A stretch of DNA of 25,245 nt from a virus. The stretch covers positions 1 through 25,245 of the IMG/VR virus record IMGVR_UViG_3300027733_000190. The stretch is one strand, 5' to 3'. Numbering within the stretch: the stretch's first letter is position 1; each line of letters begins with the position of its first letter. The notes beneath the pieces are model-generated. The model was not told where the DNA came from and ran no database searches. It saw only the letters and a list, made by a program, of their open reading frames with translations. Below are positions 14,600 to 21,143 of this stretch, piece by piece. A program made the position numbers and the translations under genes.

Positions 14600-14652
14600 C
14601 AAAACTTGAAGTATCCCATATAGTATTAGATGTAGTCTAATAACGTTAAAGG
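14600..14652 (+). other. Small intergenic gap with two AT-rich hairpins
   Basis: This is one of the few gaps inside the glycan block. It holds TCAAGT/ACTTGA (14592-14609, spanning the stop codon) and a perfect 7-bp hairpin TATTAGA/TCTAATA with a TGTAG loop (14624-14642). No T run follows, so neither is a standard terminator. AAAGG lies directly before the next ATG. A weak processing or attenuation site is possible. Confidence 0.35.
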
Positions 14653-15483
14653 ATGAAACTCAGCGTATCATATATTGTATTTGATGGAGTTGAATTGCTA
14701 GAACACTCGATTCGTCAAATTAGGAAGCATGCTAACCACATCAGCGTAATTTATCAGAATTTTTCATGGTTTGGAAAGAAATTATCTGCTGCTGATCTGA
14801 TCATACTTAAATCTCTTGCACGTTCTGGACAAATTGATGAACTAATACTCTTTAGTTCATTTGTGCCTCTTCGAAACAAGACGCAATCTTCAATTCTTAC
14901 TGCAAAGAGTTATGAACGGGCTAAGAGACAGGTCGGTCTTTCTGCGGCTCTACGTAATTCATGTACTCACTATTTATGTATGGACGTCGACGAATTCTAT
15001 ACTTCTGATCAATTTGCAACCGCTAAAAATCTAATTAAAACTTCTGGATTTGAGTCGACTGCTGTTCGCTTAATTAATTATGTAAATATTCCAATTGTAC
15101 ATCGTGGGTATGATTCAATTCGAGTCCCATTTATCTGCAAGATTTCAAATGAGTCTAGGATGAGTACCTCATTTTTCGTAAAATGTGATCCGACTCGAGG
15201 AATTTCTCCAGTGTCTCCTAAGCGACATGAATTTACTCCAAATATTATTACGATGCACCATATGGAAACAGTACGTAAGGATATATTATTAAAATATGAC
15301 TCGACTACTCGAATGATATTTAAACGTGAAAGAACGCAAGATCTAGTAAATAGTATAAAATCAGTAACTGAAAACAGTAAATCAGTTGACTTTAAAAAAA
15401 TAATATTTCCTGGATTAAATCAAGTTACGTTGACTACTTGTGAAAATATATTCGGAATACCATACCGCACATGGAAAAATTAA
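14653..15483 (+). CDS. GT-A glycosyltransferase (GT2/GT92-like, DVDEF motif)
   Basis: The 276-residue protein has a GT-A start (KLSVSYIVFDGVELLEHSI), a long helical segment, and the metal-binding MDVDEFY motif (Asp111, Asp113), which is typical of GT92-like and PF13704-type glycosyltransferases. Downstream, MHHME is a candidate second metal or catalytic segment. There is no signal peptide or membrane segment. It overlaps the following gene by 13 bases. Specificity is unknown. Confidence 0.7.
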   Translation: MKLSVSYIVFDGVELLEHSIRQIRKHANHISVIYQNFSWFGKKLSAADLIILKSLARSGQIDELILFSSFVPLRNKTQSSILTAKSYERAKRQVGLSAALRNSCTHYLCMDVDEFYTSDQFATAKNLIKTSGFESTAVRLINYVNIPIVHRGYDSIRVPFICKISNESRMSTSFFVKCDPTRGISPVSPKRHEFTPNIITMHHMETVRKDILLKYDSTTRMIFKRERTQDLVNSIKSVTENSKSVDFKKIIFPGLNQVTLTTCENIFGIPYRTWKN

Positions 15484-16154
15484 TAGCATTGGAATTTACA
15501 ACAACTGCATGTAATCGATCAGAAATATTAAATAGAACATACTCAAGTTACTGTTCTAAATTACAGGGTGTAGATTTTAAATCGAGCATACTATACATTA
15601 ACATCGATCCTTCACCCACAGTAAATAATATAGACGCTGTTGAGAAAGTCGCTAAAAAATATTTCGGTACAGTTGTTGTCAATTTTCCAAATACCGCAAA
15701 TTTTGCAAAAGCAATTATCTGGTGCTTTTCTCAAGTGAACGGCCCATACTTTTTTCATTTAGAAGATGATTGGGAGCTTTTACGACCTGTTGAAATACCT
15801 AGACTAATATCTGCAGTCGGCTCATCTAATTTGCAGTGTGTGCTAAATAAACAAAAGACGGCAATTGGACTTAATGAAGTCGGAGAGCCGACATTTGTTC
15901 CAAGCATCTTTTCAACAACTCATATTAAAAAATATTTACCGCATATGGTAGATAACTTGAATCCAGAATATCAGATGAAGCTTATTTTTAGAAATAAAAA
16001 AAATAATTTACATTTACATAAAAGTGTTTTAGTAAATCAACAATTTGAATTTTCAAAAGATATCGGTAGATCATGGTTATCAAAAAATGGACTATCTCGT
16101 AATTACACTAAATCTAAAAAATGGTCACCTTGGATAACATGGAAAAAACAATAA
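15471..16154 (+). CDS. GT-A glycosyltransferase with EDDW motif
   Basis: This 227-residue protein has a short GT-A core: FTTTACNRSEILNRTYSSY, a strand LYINIDPSP, NFPNTANFAKAIIWCF, and the metal motif HLEDDWEL (Glu98, Asp99, Asp100). The C-terminus is basic and Trp-rich. Its last bases overlap the NeuB-like gene by 16 bases. It reads as another single-domain transferase for the same glycan. Donor and acceptor cannot be told from the sequence. Confidence 0.7.
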   Translation: MEKLIALEFTTTACNRSEILNRTYSSYCSKLQGVDFKSSILYINIDPSPTVNNIDAVEKVAKKYFGTVVVNFPNTANFAKAIIWCFSQVNGPYFFHLEDDWELLRPVEIPRLISAVGSSNLQCVLNKQKTAIGLNEVGEPTFVPSIFSTTHIKKYLPHMVDNLNPEYQMKLIFRNKKNNLHLHKSVLVNQQFEFSKDIGRSWLSKNGLSRNYTKSKKWSPWITWKKQ

Positions 16155-17029
16155 TAATTGCAGAAATCGGTATTAATTATGCATATGGAACAGATTCTTC
16201 AAAGTTTATAGAAAATGCAAAAGCTCTAATTGATGTTGCACACGCAGCTGGTGCAAACTATGTTAAATTTCAGAGACGCGATCCTGAATTATGTGTTCCT
16301 ATTGAAGAACGCAGCAAATCAAAGATCGTTCCTTGGAGAAATGGTGAAACTACTTATTTTCAATATAAGTTAGATATTGAGTTTTCACAAGCACAGTATG
16401 ACATACTTGATGATTATTGTCAAGCTAAGGGTATTCCATGGTTCGCATCAGTTTGGGATAAAAAATCAGTTGATGCAATGCGTCGATTTAACACAAAACT
16501 TCCAAATGGTAAATGGGGAGTAATGACAAAAATACCGTCGGCTCTTATTCATGACTTAGATCTAGTTGAATATGCTCGAGAAAATTCTGATTTTCTATTA
16601 ATTTCAACCGGCATGAGTACACAGGATGAAATTGATCTTGCGATTCAAACTGGCAAGCCAGACGTAGTATTTCATACAAATTCAACATATCCGTCGCCAA
16701 TTGAAGAATTGAATTTAGAGTATATTCGTTATCTTTCTCATTTGAATGCATCACACGAATTTAACAATGCATTTGAAGTAGGATATTCATCTCATGAAAG
16801 ATCGATTGTTACTTGTGCTTCATCTATTTTATATGGAGCAACTTGGATAGAGAGACATATCACACTAGATAGAAATTTCTGGGGAAGTGATCAGTTAAGT
16901 TCATCAGATCTTCCTGAATTTGCATTGTTAATTAAAAACATTCGCGAAATCGAGTCATCTAGAGGCATATATGGATTGCGTAAAGTATTTGAGTCAGAAT
17001 TACATAAAAAGAAGACTTTAAGAGGATAA
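16139..17029 (+). CDS. neuB: Nonulosonic (sialic-like) acid synthase, NeuB-like, without SAF domain
   Basis: NeuB enzymes condense phosphoenolpyruvate with an N-acetyl-hexosamine-type sugar. The TIM-barrel motifs are all present: IIIAEIGINYAYG, AGANYVKFQ (Gln45), KIPSALIHDLDLV, LLISTGMSTQDEI, HTNSTYPSPIEELNL, VGYSSHE (His219) and WIERHITLDRNFWGSDQLSS (His240). Gln45, His219 and His240 correspond to metal/PEP ligands of known NeuB. The protein ends at 296 residues, so the C-terminal SAF (antifreeze-like) domain of about 60 residues is absent. I start at the ATG at 16139; an in-frame ATG at 16121 would add six residues inside the upstream gene. The preceding glycosyltransferase overlaps by 16 bases. 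Confidence 0.9.
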   Translation: MEKTIIIAEIGINYAYGTDSSKFIENAKALIDVAHAAGANYVKFQRRDPELCVPIEERSKSKIVPWRNGETTYFQYKLDIEFSQAQYDILDDYCQAKGIPWFASVWDKKSVDAMRRFNTKLPNGKWGVMTKIPSALIHDLDLVEYARENSDFLLISTGMSTQDEIDLAIQTGKPDVVFHTNSTYPSPIEELNLEYIRYLSHLNASHEFNNAFEVGYSSHERSIVTCASSILYGATWIERHITLDRNFWGSDQLSSSDLPEFALLIKNIREIESSRGIYGLRKVFESELHKKKTLRG

Positions 17030-17039
17030 ATAACTAAAA
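17026..17039 (+). promoter_or_regulatory. Near match to the late motif (12 of 14) before the endonuclease gene
   Basis: ATAAATAACTAAAA matches the 14-base late motif at 12 of 14 positions and lies 15 bases before the endonuclease ATG. It overlaps the neuB stop codon. It is the only good match found on the plus strand inside the glycan block, so the endonuclease gene may have brought its own late-type promoter. Chance is possible in this AT-rich DNA. Confidence 0.35.
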
Positions 17040-17054
17040 TAGGTTATTCAGGAT

Positions 17055-18020
17055 ATGAATCAAATTAGTTGTAAAATATGTAATGAAACCGACTTGGCTA
17101 AAATGAAAAGTATAGTCTTTAAAAAAACGAATAGTAGAAAATACTATAATATTTGTATATTATGCTATTCAAAAAAGATGAAAGACTCTCTATTGGCTAC
17201 CTGTAAAAACTATTCTACTGAAAAAATAGAAAAAGCTAAACAAAAAAGAAAAGAAACTAATTTGAAAAAATATGGAACTGCCTTCCCTCAAAAATTAGAT
17301 TCAGTAAAATTAAAAACGAAGCAAAATAATTTATTAAAACATGGAGTTGAAAATCCGTGGCAATCCACACAAATTAAAGACAAAATAAAAAAGACCAATT
17401 TAGAAAGATATGGAGTTGAATATGTTTCTCAATCTAATCTTATTAAAAATAAAAAATTAAATTCATGGTTTTCTAAAAAACCAGAAGAACGTCAAAAAAT
17501 AATAAATAAAACAAATTCAACAAAGAGATCGAAGACTGATTCTCAAAAATTAAAAACTAAGGAGCTGAGGGAAAATACAAATTTACATAAATATGGAGTC
17601 AAAAATATTGGTCAATTAAATTATTCATATTCTAAAATATCTCAAGAATTATTTAATTCGATATATTTAAAATTACCCGCATTTCTTCAGCAAAAAACGT
17701 ATTATGCATCATTGAATTTTGAATTTATAAGAAAATTTAATGAATCGACATATCTATATGATTTTACCATAACGTCAATAAAGAAAATTATAGAGTTTAA
17801 TGGAGATCTATGGCATGCGAATCCACTAAAATATCCTGATCCTAACTTAAAAATGAAAAGATTAAATGGAATTACATGTAAAGAAATATGGGATAGAGAT
17901 TTAAAAAAAATACAACACGTCGAGTCAATTGGATATTCGGTTAAGGTCATTTGGGAAAATGACTATGTAAAAAATAAAGAAGAAACCATCACTTCTTGTA
18001 TATCATGGCTTTTAAATTAG
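17055..18020 (+). CDS. Homing endonuclease with zinc knuckles, TNLxKYG repeats and Vsr-like nuclease domain
   Basis: The 321-residue protein has an N-terminal zinc site (C6xxC9 and C34xxC37), then a Lys-rich region with three or four TNLEKYGVENVSQS-like repeats (for example TNLKKYG, NLLKHGVENPWQS, TNLERYGVEYVSQS), a DNA-binding pattern of phage free-standing endonucleases. The C-terminal nuclease part has YDFTITSIKKIIEFNGDLWH (Asp and Glu metal ligands), then a DRDLKKIQHVESIGYSVKVI stretch and IWENDY. This is the Vsr/EDxHD fold of the I-Bth0305I group. It is intensely A-rich, more so than its neighbours, which fits a selfish gene inserted between neuB and the small Cys-rich gene. Its cut site is unknown. 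Confidence 0.82.
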   Translation: MNQISCKICNETDLAKMKSIVFKKTNSRKYYNICILCYSKKMKDSLLATCKNYSTEKIEKAKQKRKETNLKKYGTAFPQKLDSVKLKTKQNNLLKHGVENPWQSTQIKDKIKKTNLERYGVEYVSQSNLIKNKKLNSWFSKKPEERQKIINKTNSTKRSKTDSQKLKTKELRENTNLHKYGVKNIGQLNYSYSKISQELFNSIYLKLPAFLQQKTYYASLNFEFIRKFNESTYLYDFTITSIKKIIEFNGDLWHANPLKYPDPNLKMKRLNGITCKEIWDRDLKKIQHVESIGYSVKVIWENDYVKNKEETITSCISWLLN

Positions 18021-18060
18021 TACAATTACTTTTAAACATTTTAAAAACACTTAGAGGAAA

Positions 18061-18363
18061 ATGAAAATCACACCAAAGAAAGTCTTTCAATTTATTGAAG
18101 GCAACCTAAAAATGCTAGGCGATAAAATGCATCTTCTTCCAAAACATGAGCGTGAACAGGTTCTATATCGTTCACTTGTCTGCAAAGATGATTGCATGGA
18201 ATATGGATATTGTGTCTACTGTGGATGTTCTGTTCCAGGTAAAATGTATGTGAAAAAATCATGTAATGGTGGAGAACGTTTTCCAAATCTTATGAGTGCG
18301 TCGGACTGGGAGAAATTTAAACTCGAAAAAAATATCGAAATCGAAGGTGATATATTACATTGA
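18061..18363 (+). CDS. Cys-rich small protein (100 aa), probably zinc-binding
   Basis: The protein has an N-terminal helix (PKKVFQFIEGNLKMLGDK), then a cluster of cysteines: C41, C45, C51, C54, C56 and C68, in the pattern VCKDDCMEYGYCVYCGCSVPGK. The closing segment NGGERFPNLMSASDWEKFK is well ordered and, from memory, conserved in phage homologues that sit beside sugar genes. Zinc binding is likely; the role is unknown. The start has the clearest Shine-Dalgarno in the window (AGAGGAAAATG). The following HAD gene starts inside its 3' end. Confidence 0.72.
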   Translation: MKITPKKVFQFIEGNLKMLGDKMHLLPKHEREQVLYRSLVCKDDCMEYGYCVYCGCSVPGKMYVKKSCNGGERFPNLMSASDWEKFKLEKNIEIEGDILH

Positions 18364-18661
18364 TATTGACGATACGATTTGTAAATTAACTGTGCGTGGC
18401 GGTACACTCGACTATTCATCATCTGTGCCAATACCCGCAGCAATTACCAAAGTTAATAAGTTATATGCAGAAGGACACTACATCGTTTTCTGGACTGCTA
18501 GAGGCACTGGGTCTGGTCTGGATTGGAGACAATTAACTGAGTCACAACTCCTCGCCTGGGGTGTCCAGTATCATGAATTGAAGTTCGGAAAGCCAATATA
18601 TGATGTATTCATTGATGATAAAAATATGAATGCTGAGGATTGGTTAAATGGCAAAGACTAG
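18347..18661 (+). CDS. HAD-superfamily phosphatase, polysaccharide-biosynthesis type
   Basis: HAD motif I is YYIDIDDTIC (Asp6, Asp8), motif II is FWTARG (Thr50), and the C-terminal GKPIYDVFIDDKN supplies the lysine and the acidic motif (Lys82, Asp90, Asp91). This small 104-residue form resembles phosphatases found in capsule and phosphosugar clusters. I place the start at GTG 18347, because the motif begins at residue 3, as in the family. An alternative GTG at 18296 would add 17 unrelated residues that overlap the gene before. It overlaps the Cys-rich gene by 17 bases and the next gene by 14. Confidence 0.8.
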   Translation: MIYYIDIDDTICKLTVRGGTLDYSSSVPIPAAITKVNKLYAEGHYIVFWTARGTGSGLDWRQLTESQLLAWGVQYHELKFGKPIYDVFIDDKNMNAEDWLNGKD

Positions 18662-19259
18662 AGTTCTCGTTTTAGGAAACGATCCACAGATTAATCAAAT
18701 CTCGTTTGATAAACTTGCACCAGACGTCATTACCTTTGGCGTAAATCGCATTTGGCTAAAACATATCCCAAACTATTTTTTCTTCCATGATTATGATATT
18801 GTTGAAGAATTAGAGGTTGCTCCAGAAATAAGATCTAAACTTATTCAAAAGTCCAATATTTTTGCAAGTGACTGGTTGCTTCCTGCTGCAAAAAAGAGAA
18901 ATGCGAATATTCCAAGTTGGGTGAAAGTATTTGAACGATCAAATAAATTACAATTTCCAGATTCAATCTCTACTGGACTTCAGATTTTTTCTAGAGAACA
19001 CAGACAACAGAGCGATTGTATCTTCTATATTGCTGGTGTTTCTCTGACTTGGCAAGAACCAAGCCACTTTTGGAAAACTGCAGAACATACTACCCGAAAT
19101 AATCATGGAGACGATTGGTATGCTCCAAGATTCGATAAAATGCTCGATAATTTTAGAAGGCTAAAGAGTCTAGGCTACAAAATGGTCTCAGTTAACCCAA
19201 CATCTGCCCTAAATAAAGTTATCCGATATGAGAATATTGGAAATCTATACCGTCGGTAA
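18648..19259 (+). CDS. Second GT42/DUF115-like Rossmann protein
   Basis: This is the last gene of the plus-strand block. Its layout parallels the first gene (8386): VLVLGNDPQI, VITFGVNRI, SISTGLQIF, CIFYIAGVSL, and an RLKSLGYKMVSVNPTSALNKV end that matches the NPxS segment at the C-terminus of the CstII-type fold. The histidines between the IAGVSL strand and the C-terminal helix (EPSHF, AEHTTRNNHG) are candidate catalytic residues. Function could be glycan transfer or a DUF115-type role. It overlaps the HAD gene by 14 bases, and its stop abuts the stop of the convergent spike gene. Confidence 0.55.
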   Translation: MAKTRVLVLGNDPQINQISFDKLAPDVITFGVNRIWLKHIPNYFFFHDYDIVEELEVAPEIRSKLIQKSNIFASDWLLPAAKKRNANIPSWVKVFERSNKLQFPDSISTGLQIFSREHRQQSDCIFYIAGVSLTWQEPSHFWKTAEHTTRNNHGDDWYAPRFDKMLDNFRRLKSLGYKMVSVNPTSALNKVIRYENIGNLYRR

Positions 19260-20051
19260 TTACAACGATACTTTTACTGTCTTGGAAAGTGTACCTTCTT
19301 TAAAGGTGTTCACAACTGCTGAAATCGCACCCGGAGTAGGTGGATATTTTCCATCAATTGCGCTGGCCATGGCAGTCAGCAACAGGAACAAAGTATCGCC
19401 TAATACTGCTGGTCCAGTTACTGGATTATGACCTACTTTTACGAAATTTCCATTTATCCAAATATCATTTGATGCAGCTTCTATTTCGCTGCCTGAAGTC
19501 ATCTCAATTCTAGAGTTGGCATGCATCGTAATATTTCCACCACGTAATTCAATAATTGATTGGGTTTGGTCATGTTCAATTGTAATTGCTTTATCACGAC
19601 CAATATTTACTCTGGAACCTTTTAGTTGCATCGTAATGCCTTTACTGATGGAGAACCATATTTTTAACTCTTCATCTCCATCAAATAGAACAATGTGTGA
19701 ACCTAAATATTCTCCATCTTTTCCAAGTTCTTCTCGAACATCGTCTCCGATTTCATGTAAGGAATAGTATTCTGGTGAATATTGATTTCCATTATCAAAC
19801 CGAACTGCAACGACCGATCCTTTCTTTGGAACAGAAAGGGATCCTCCAAGACCACCTTTACCAAAGAATGCAGATTTCTGTTTAGGATATGCCCATGGTA
19901 AATCTTCAACTGCAATATCATCAAAGATACTAATCACACGAATCTTTGCTCTGCCCTCTTTTCTAGGGTCATTTGGATCTTCTACAATTCCTAGAAATTG
20001 TTTATCAATTAAATCGCTTGCTCTTCTGTTTATATCGTGATTACTTTCCAT
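19260..20051 (-). CDS. gp5-like baseplate central spike (OB fold plus beta-helix, no lysozyme)
   Basis: Residues about 17-105 are the OB-fold of T4 gp5/VgrG-type spikes: FLGIVEDPNDPRKEGRAKIR, DLPWAYP, SLSVPKKGSVVAVRFDNGN. The region 130-215 is made of short beta repeats (ELRGGNITMHANSRIEMTSG, then GSEIEAASNDIWINGN) as in the spike needle, and VGHNPVTGPAVLGDTLF closes it. The 170-residue lysozyme domain of T4 gp5 is absent, so peptidoglycan hydrolysis would need another protein. It is the fifth and last gene of the baseplate operon and ends flush against the glycan block. Confidence 0.8.
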   Translation of the reverse strand: MESNHDINRRASDLIDKQFLGIVEDPNDPRKEGRAKIRVISIFDDIAVEDLPWAYPKQKSAFFGKGGLGGSLSVPKKGSVVAVRFDNGNQYSPEYYSLHEIGDDVREELGKDGEYLGSHIVLFDGDEELKIWFSISKGITMQLKGSRVNIGRDKAITIEHDQTQSIIELRGGNITMHANSRIEMTSGSEIEAASNDIWINGNFVKVGHNPVTGPAVLGDTLFLLLTAMASAIDGKYPPTPGAISAVVNTFKEGTLSKTVKVSL

Positions 20052-20082
20052 ATTAGATTATATCTTAAAAAGGTGATTTGGT

Positions 20083-21141
20083 TTATTTGCCATAAACATT
20101 TCCTAAATCTGTTACTGGCGGTTCTAAGAAATTACTTGCTGCACCTAATGCTGGATTAATTAATCCGCCAACGGTCGCTAGGGCATTCTGTATTTTTTGA
20201 CTCTCCTGTTGAATATCATTACCGATTACTGGTAATCCAGAAAGGAATGATACTGCGTTTTGTGCAAGAGTACCAACATTTCGTGCACTCCATGGGTTAT
20301 GTATGCTTGCTTTTATAGCATCATCATATAATTTACTACCATCTGCATATTTGCTTTCTTCTTCAAAGTAACCAATATTGATTTTAAATGAATTTGTCGC
20401 TGGAGTATTTTTTGGAGTAACATCAAGTTTGCTTCCTCCAGCAAAAGTATCAGAAAAATCAAATTCGCACTGGCGACACTTGAATTTGATATATCCATAC
20501 TGTTCTAATACATTAGATAGAATATTTCCTCCACCGACAATATTTCCAATTGCGCCAGTATTAACTCCCAATAGAGTCGCGACATTTTGTCCAACTCCTG
20601 GGATTCGGTATCGAATATTTCGAGCTTCTGCAACATATATGTCCATTGAGAACCATCTTAAATTATCCGGAACGCGTTCACGCATATATACTTTATCATA
20701 CACGGCATTACGATAAATATCCGCTAATTCGGTTATTCTTAAGTCAACTGCTTCAAGTGTTTCAACAGTTAATGATGCGGTTTTTCCTTTCCAACCCGTT
20801 TCCATGTCTGTTGCGCCTTTCCACATTGCGCCAAGTCCGCTAATACTTTGAAAATACCACGGTGCATCAAATGTTAGGAAGCGTAGGACATTCTTAAATA
20901 CTTTCATGCCATGCGCTTTATCTTCATGACCTCGATTCTTTAGAAACGTAATCATACTGTCTTCTTTTTCGCCAAATAGTGGAGATACTGCAAGATGTGT
21001 TGAGTCATATACGATTTCTGCATCATCAAAATTAAAATCTAACGCAAACGTCAAGTATGTAGGTTCATCGTATGGATCAATGAAGGTTCCTTTTCTAAAA
21101 TTGTCTACTTTATTTTGTATTCCATAAAAATTATGTGGCAT
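20083..21141 (-). CDS. Baseplate/tail structural protein, possibly tail-tube cap (gp48/gp54-like)
   Basis: This 352-residue protein has no recognised catalytic motif. It contains LRFLTFDAPWYFQSISGLGA, a helical ETLEAVDLRITELADIYRNA segment, LRWFSMDIYVAEARN and a C-terminal CRQCEFDFSDT followed by SFKINIGYFEEESKY. The C-terminal strand pattern (Cys, polar FD, later hydrophobic-charged strand) is like the end of tube-cap and tube-initiator proteins such as T4 gp48/gp54. It sits in the baseplate operon between hub and spike. The exact part is uncertain. Confidence 0.55.
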   Translation of the reverse strand: MPHNFYGIQNKVDNFRKGTFIDPYDEPTYLTFALDFNFDDAEIVYDSTHLAVSPLFGEKEDSMITFLKNRGHEDKAHGMKVFKNVLRFLTFDAPWYFQSISGLGAMWKGATDMETGWKGKTASLTVETLEAVDLRITELADIYRNAVYDKVYMRERVPDNLRWFSMDIYVAEARNIRYRIPGVGQNVATLLGVNTGAIGNIVGGGNILSNVLEQYGYIKFKCRQCEFDFSDTFAGGSKLDVTPKNTPATNSFKINIGYFEEESKYADGSKLYDDAIKASIHNPWSARNVGTLAQNAVSFLSGLPVIGNDIQQESQKIQNALATVGGLINPALGAASNFLEPPVTDLGNVYGK

Positions 21142-21143
21142 TG

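Noticed and set aside
14592-14642. Rho-independent terminator in the middle of the glycan block
   Set aside because: The hairpins are short and AT-rich and no T run follows them.
16121-16138. Upstream ATG for the NeuB-like gene
   Set aside because: It adds six non-family residues inside the preceding gene; the ATG at 16139 starts directly before the conserved IIIAEIGIN strand.
9640-16154. DNA-modifying glucosyltransferases (T4 alpha/beta-gt type)
   Set aside because: The glycosyltransferases look like GT2, GT8, GT-B and rhamnosyltransferase-type enzymes for glycans; no nucleotide hydroxymethylase is visible in the window.
18296-18346. Longer HAD phosphatase starting at GTG 18296
   Set aside because: The extra 17 residues match nothing in the family and lie wholly within the preceding gene; GTG 18347 places motif I at its usual N-terminal position.
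8386-19259. Bacterial genomic island or prophage boundary
   Set aside because: Phage structural genes flank the block on both sides, with flush spacing and no integrase, tRNA or att-like repeats.
19228-20843. Plus-strand frames opposite the spike and tube-cap genes
   Set aside because: They are shadows of conserved baseplate genes and have no start context or domains.
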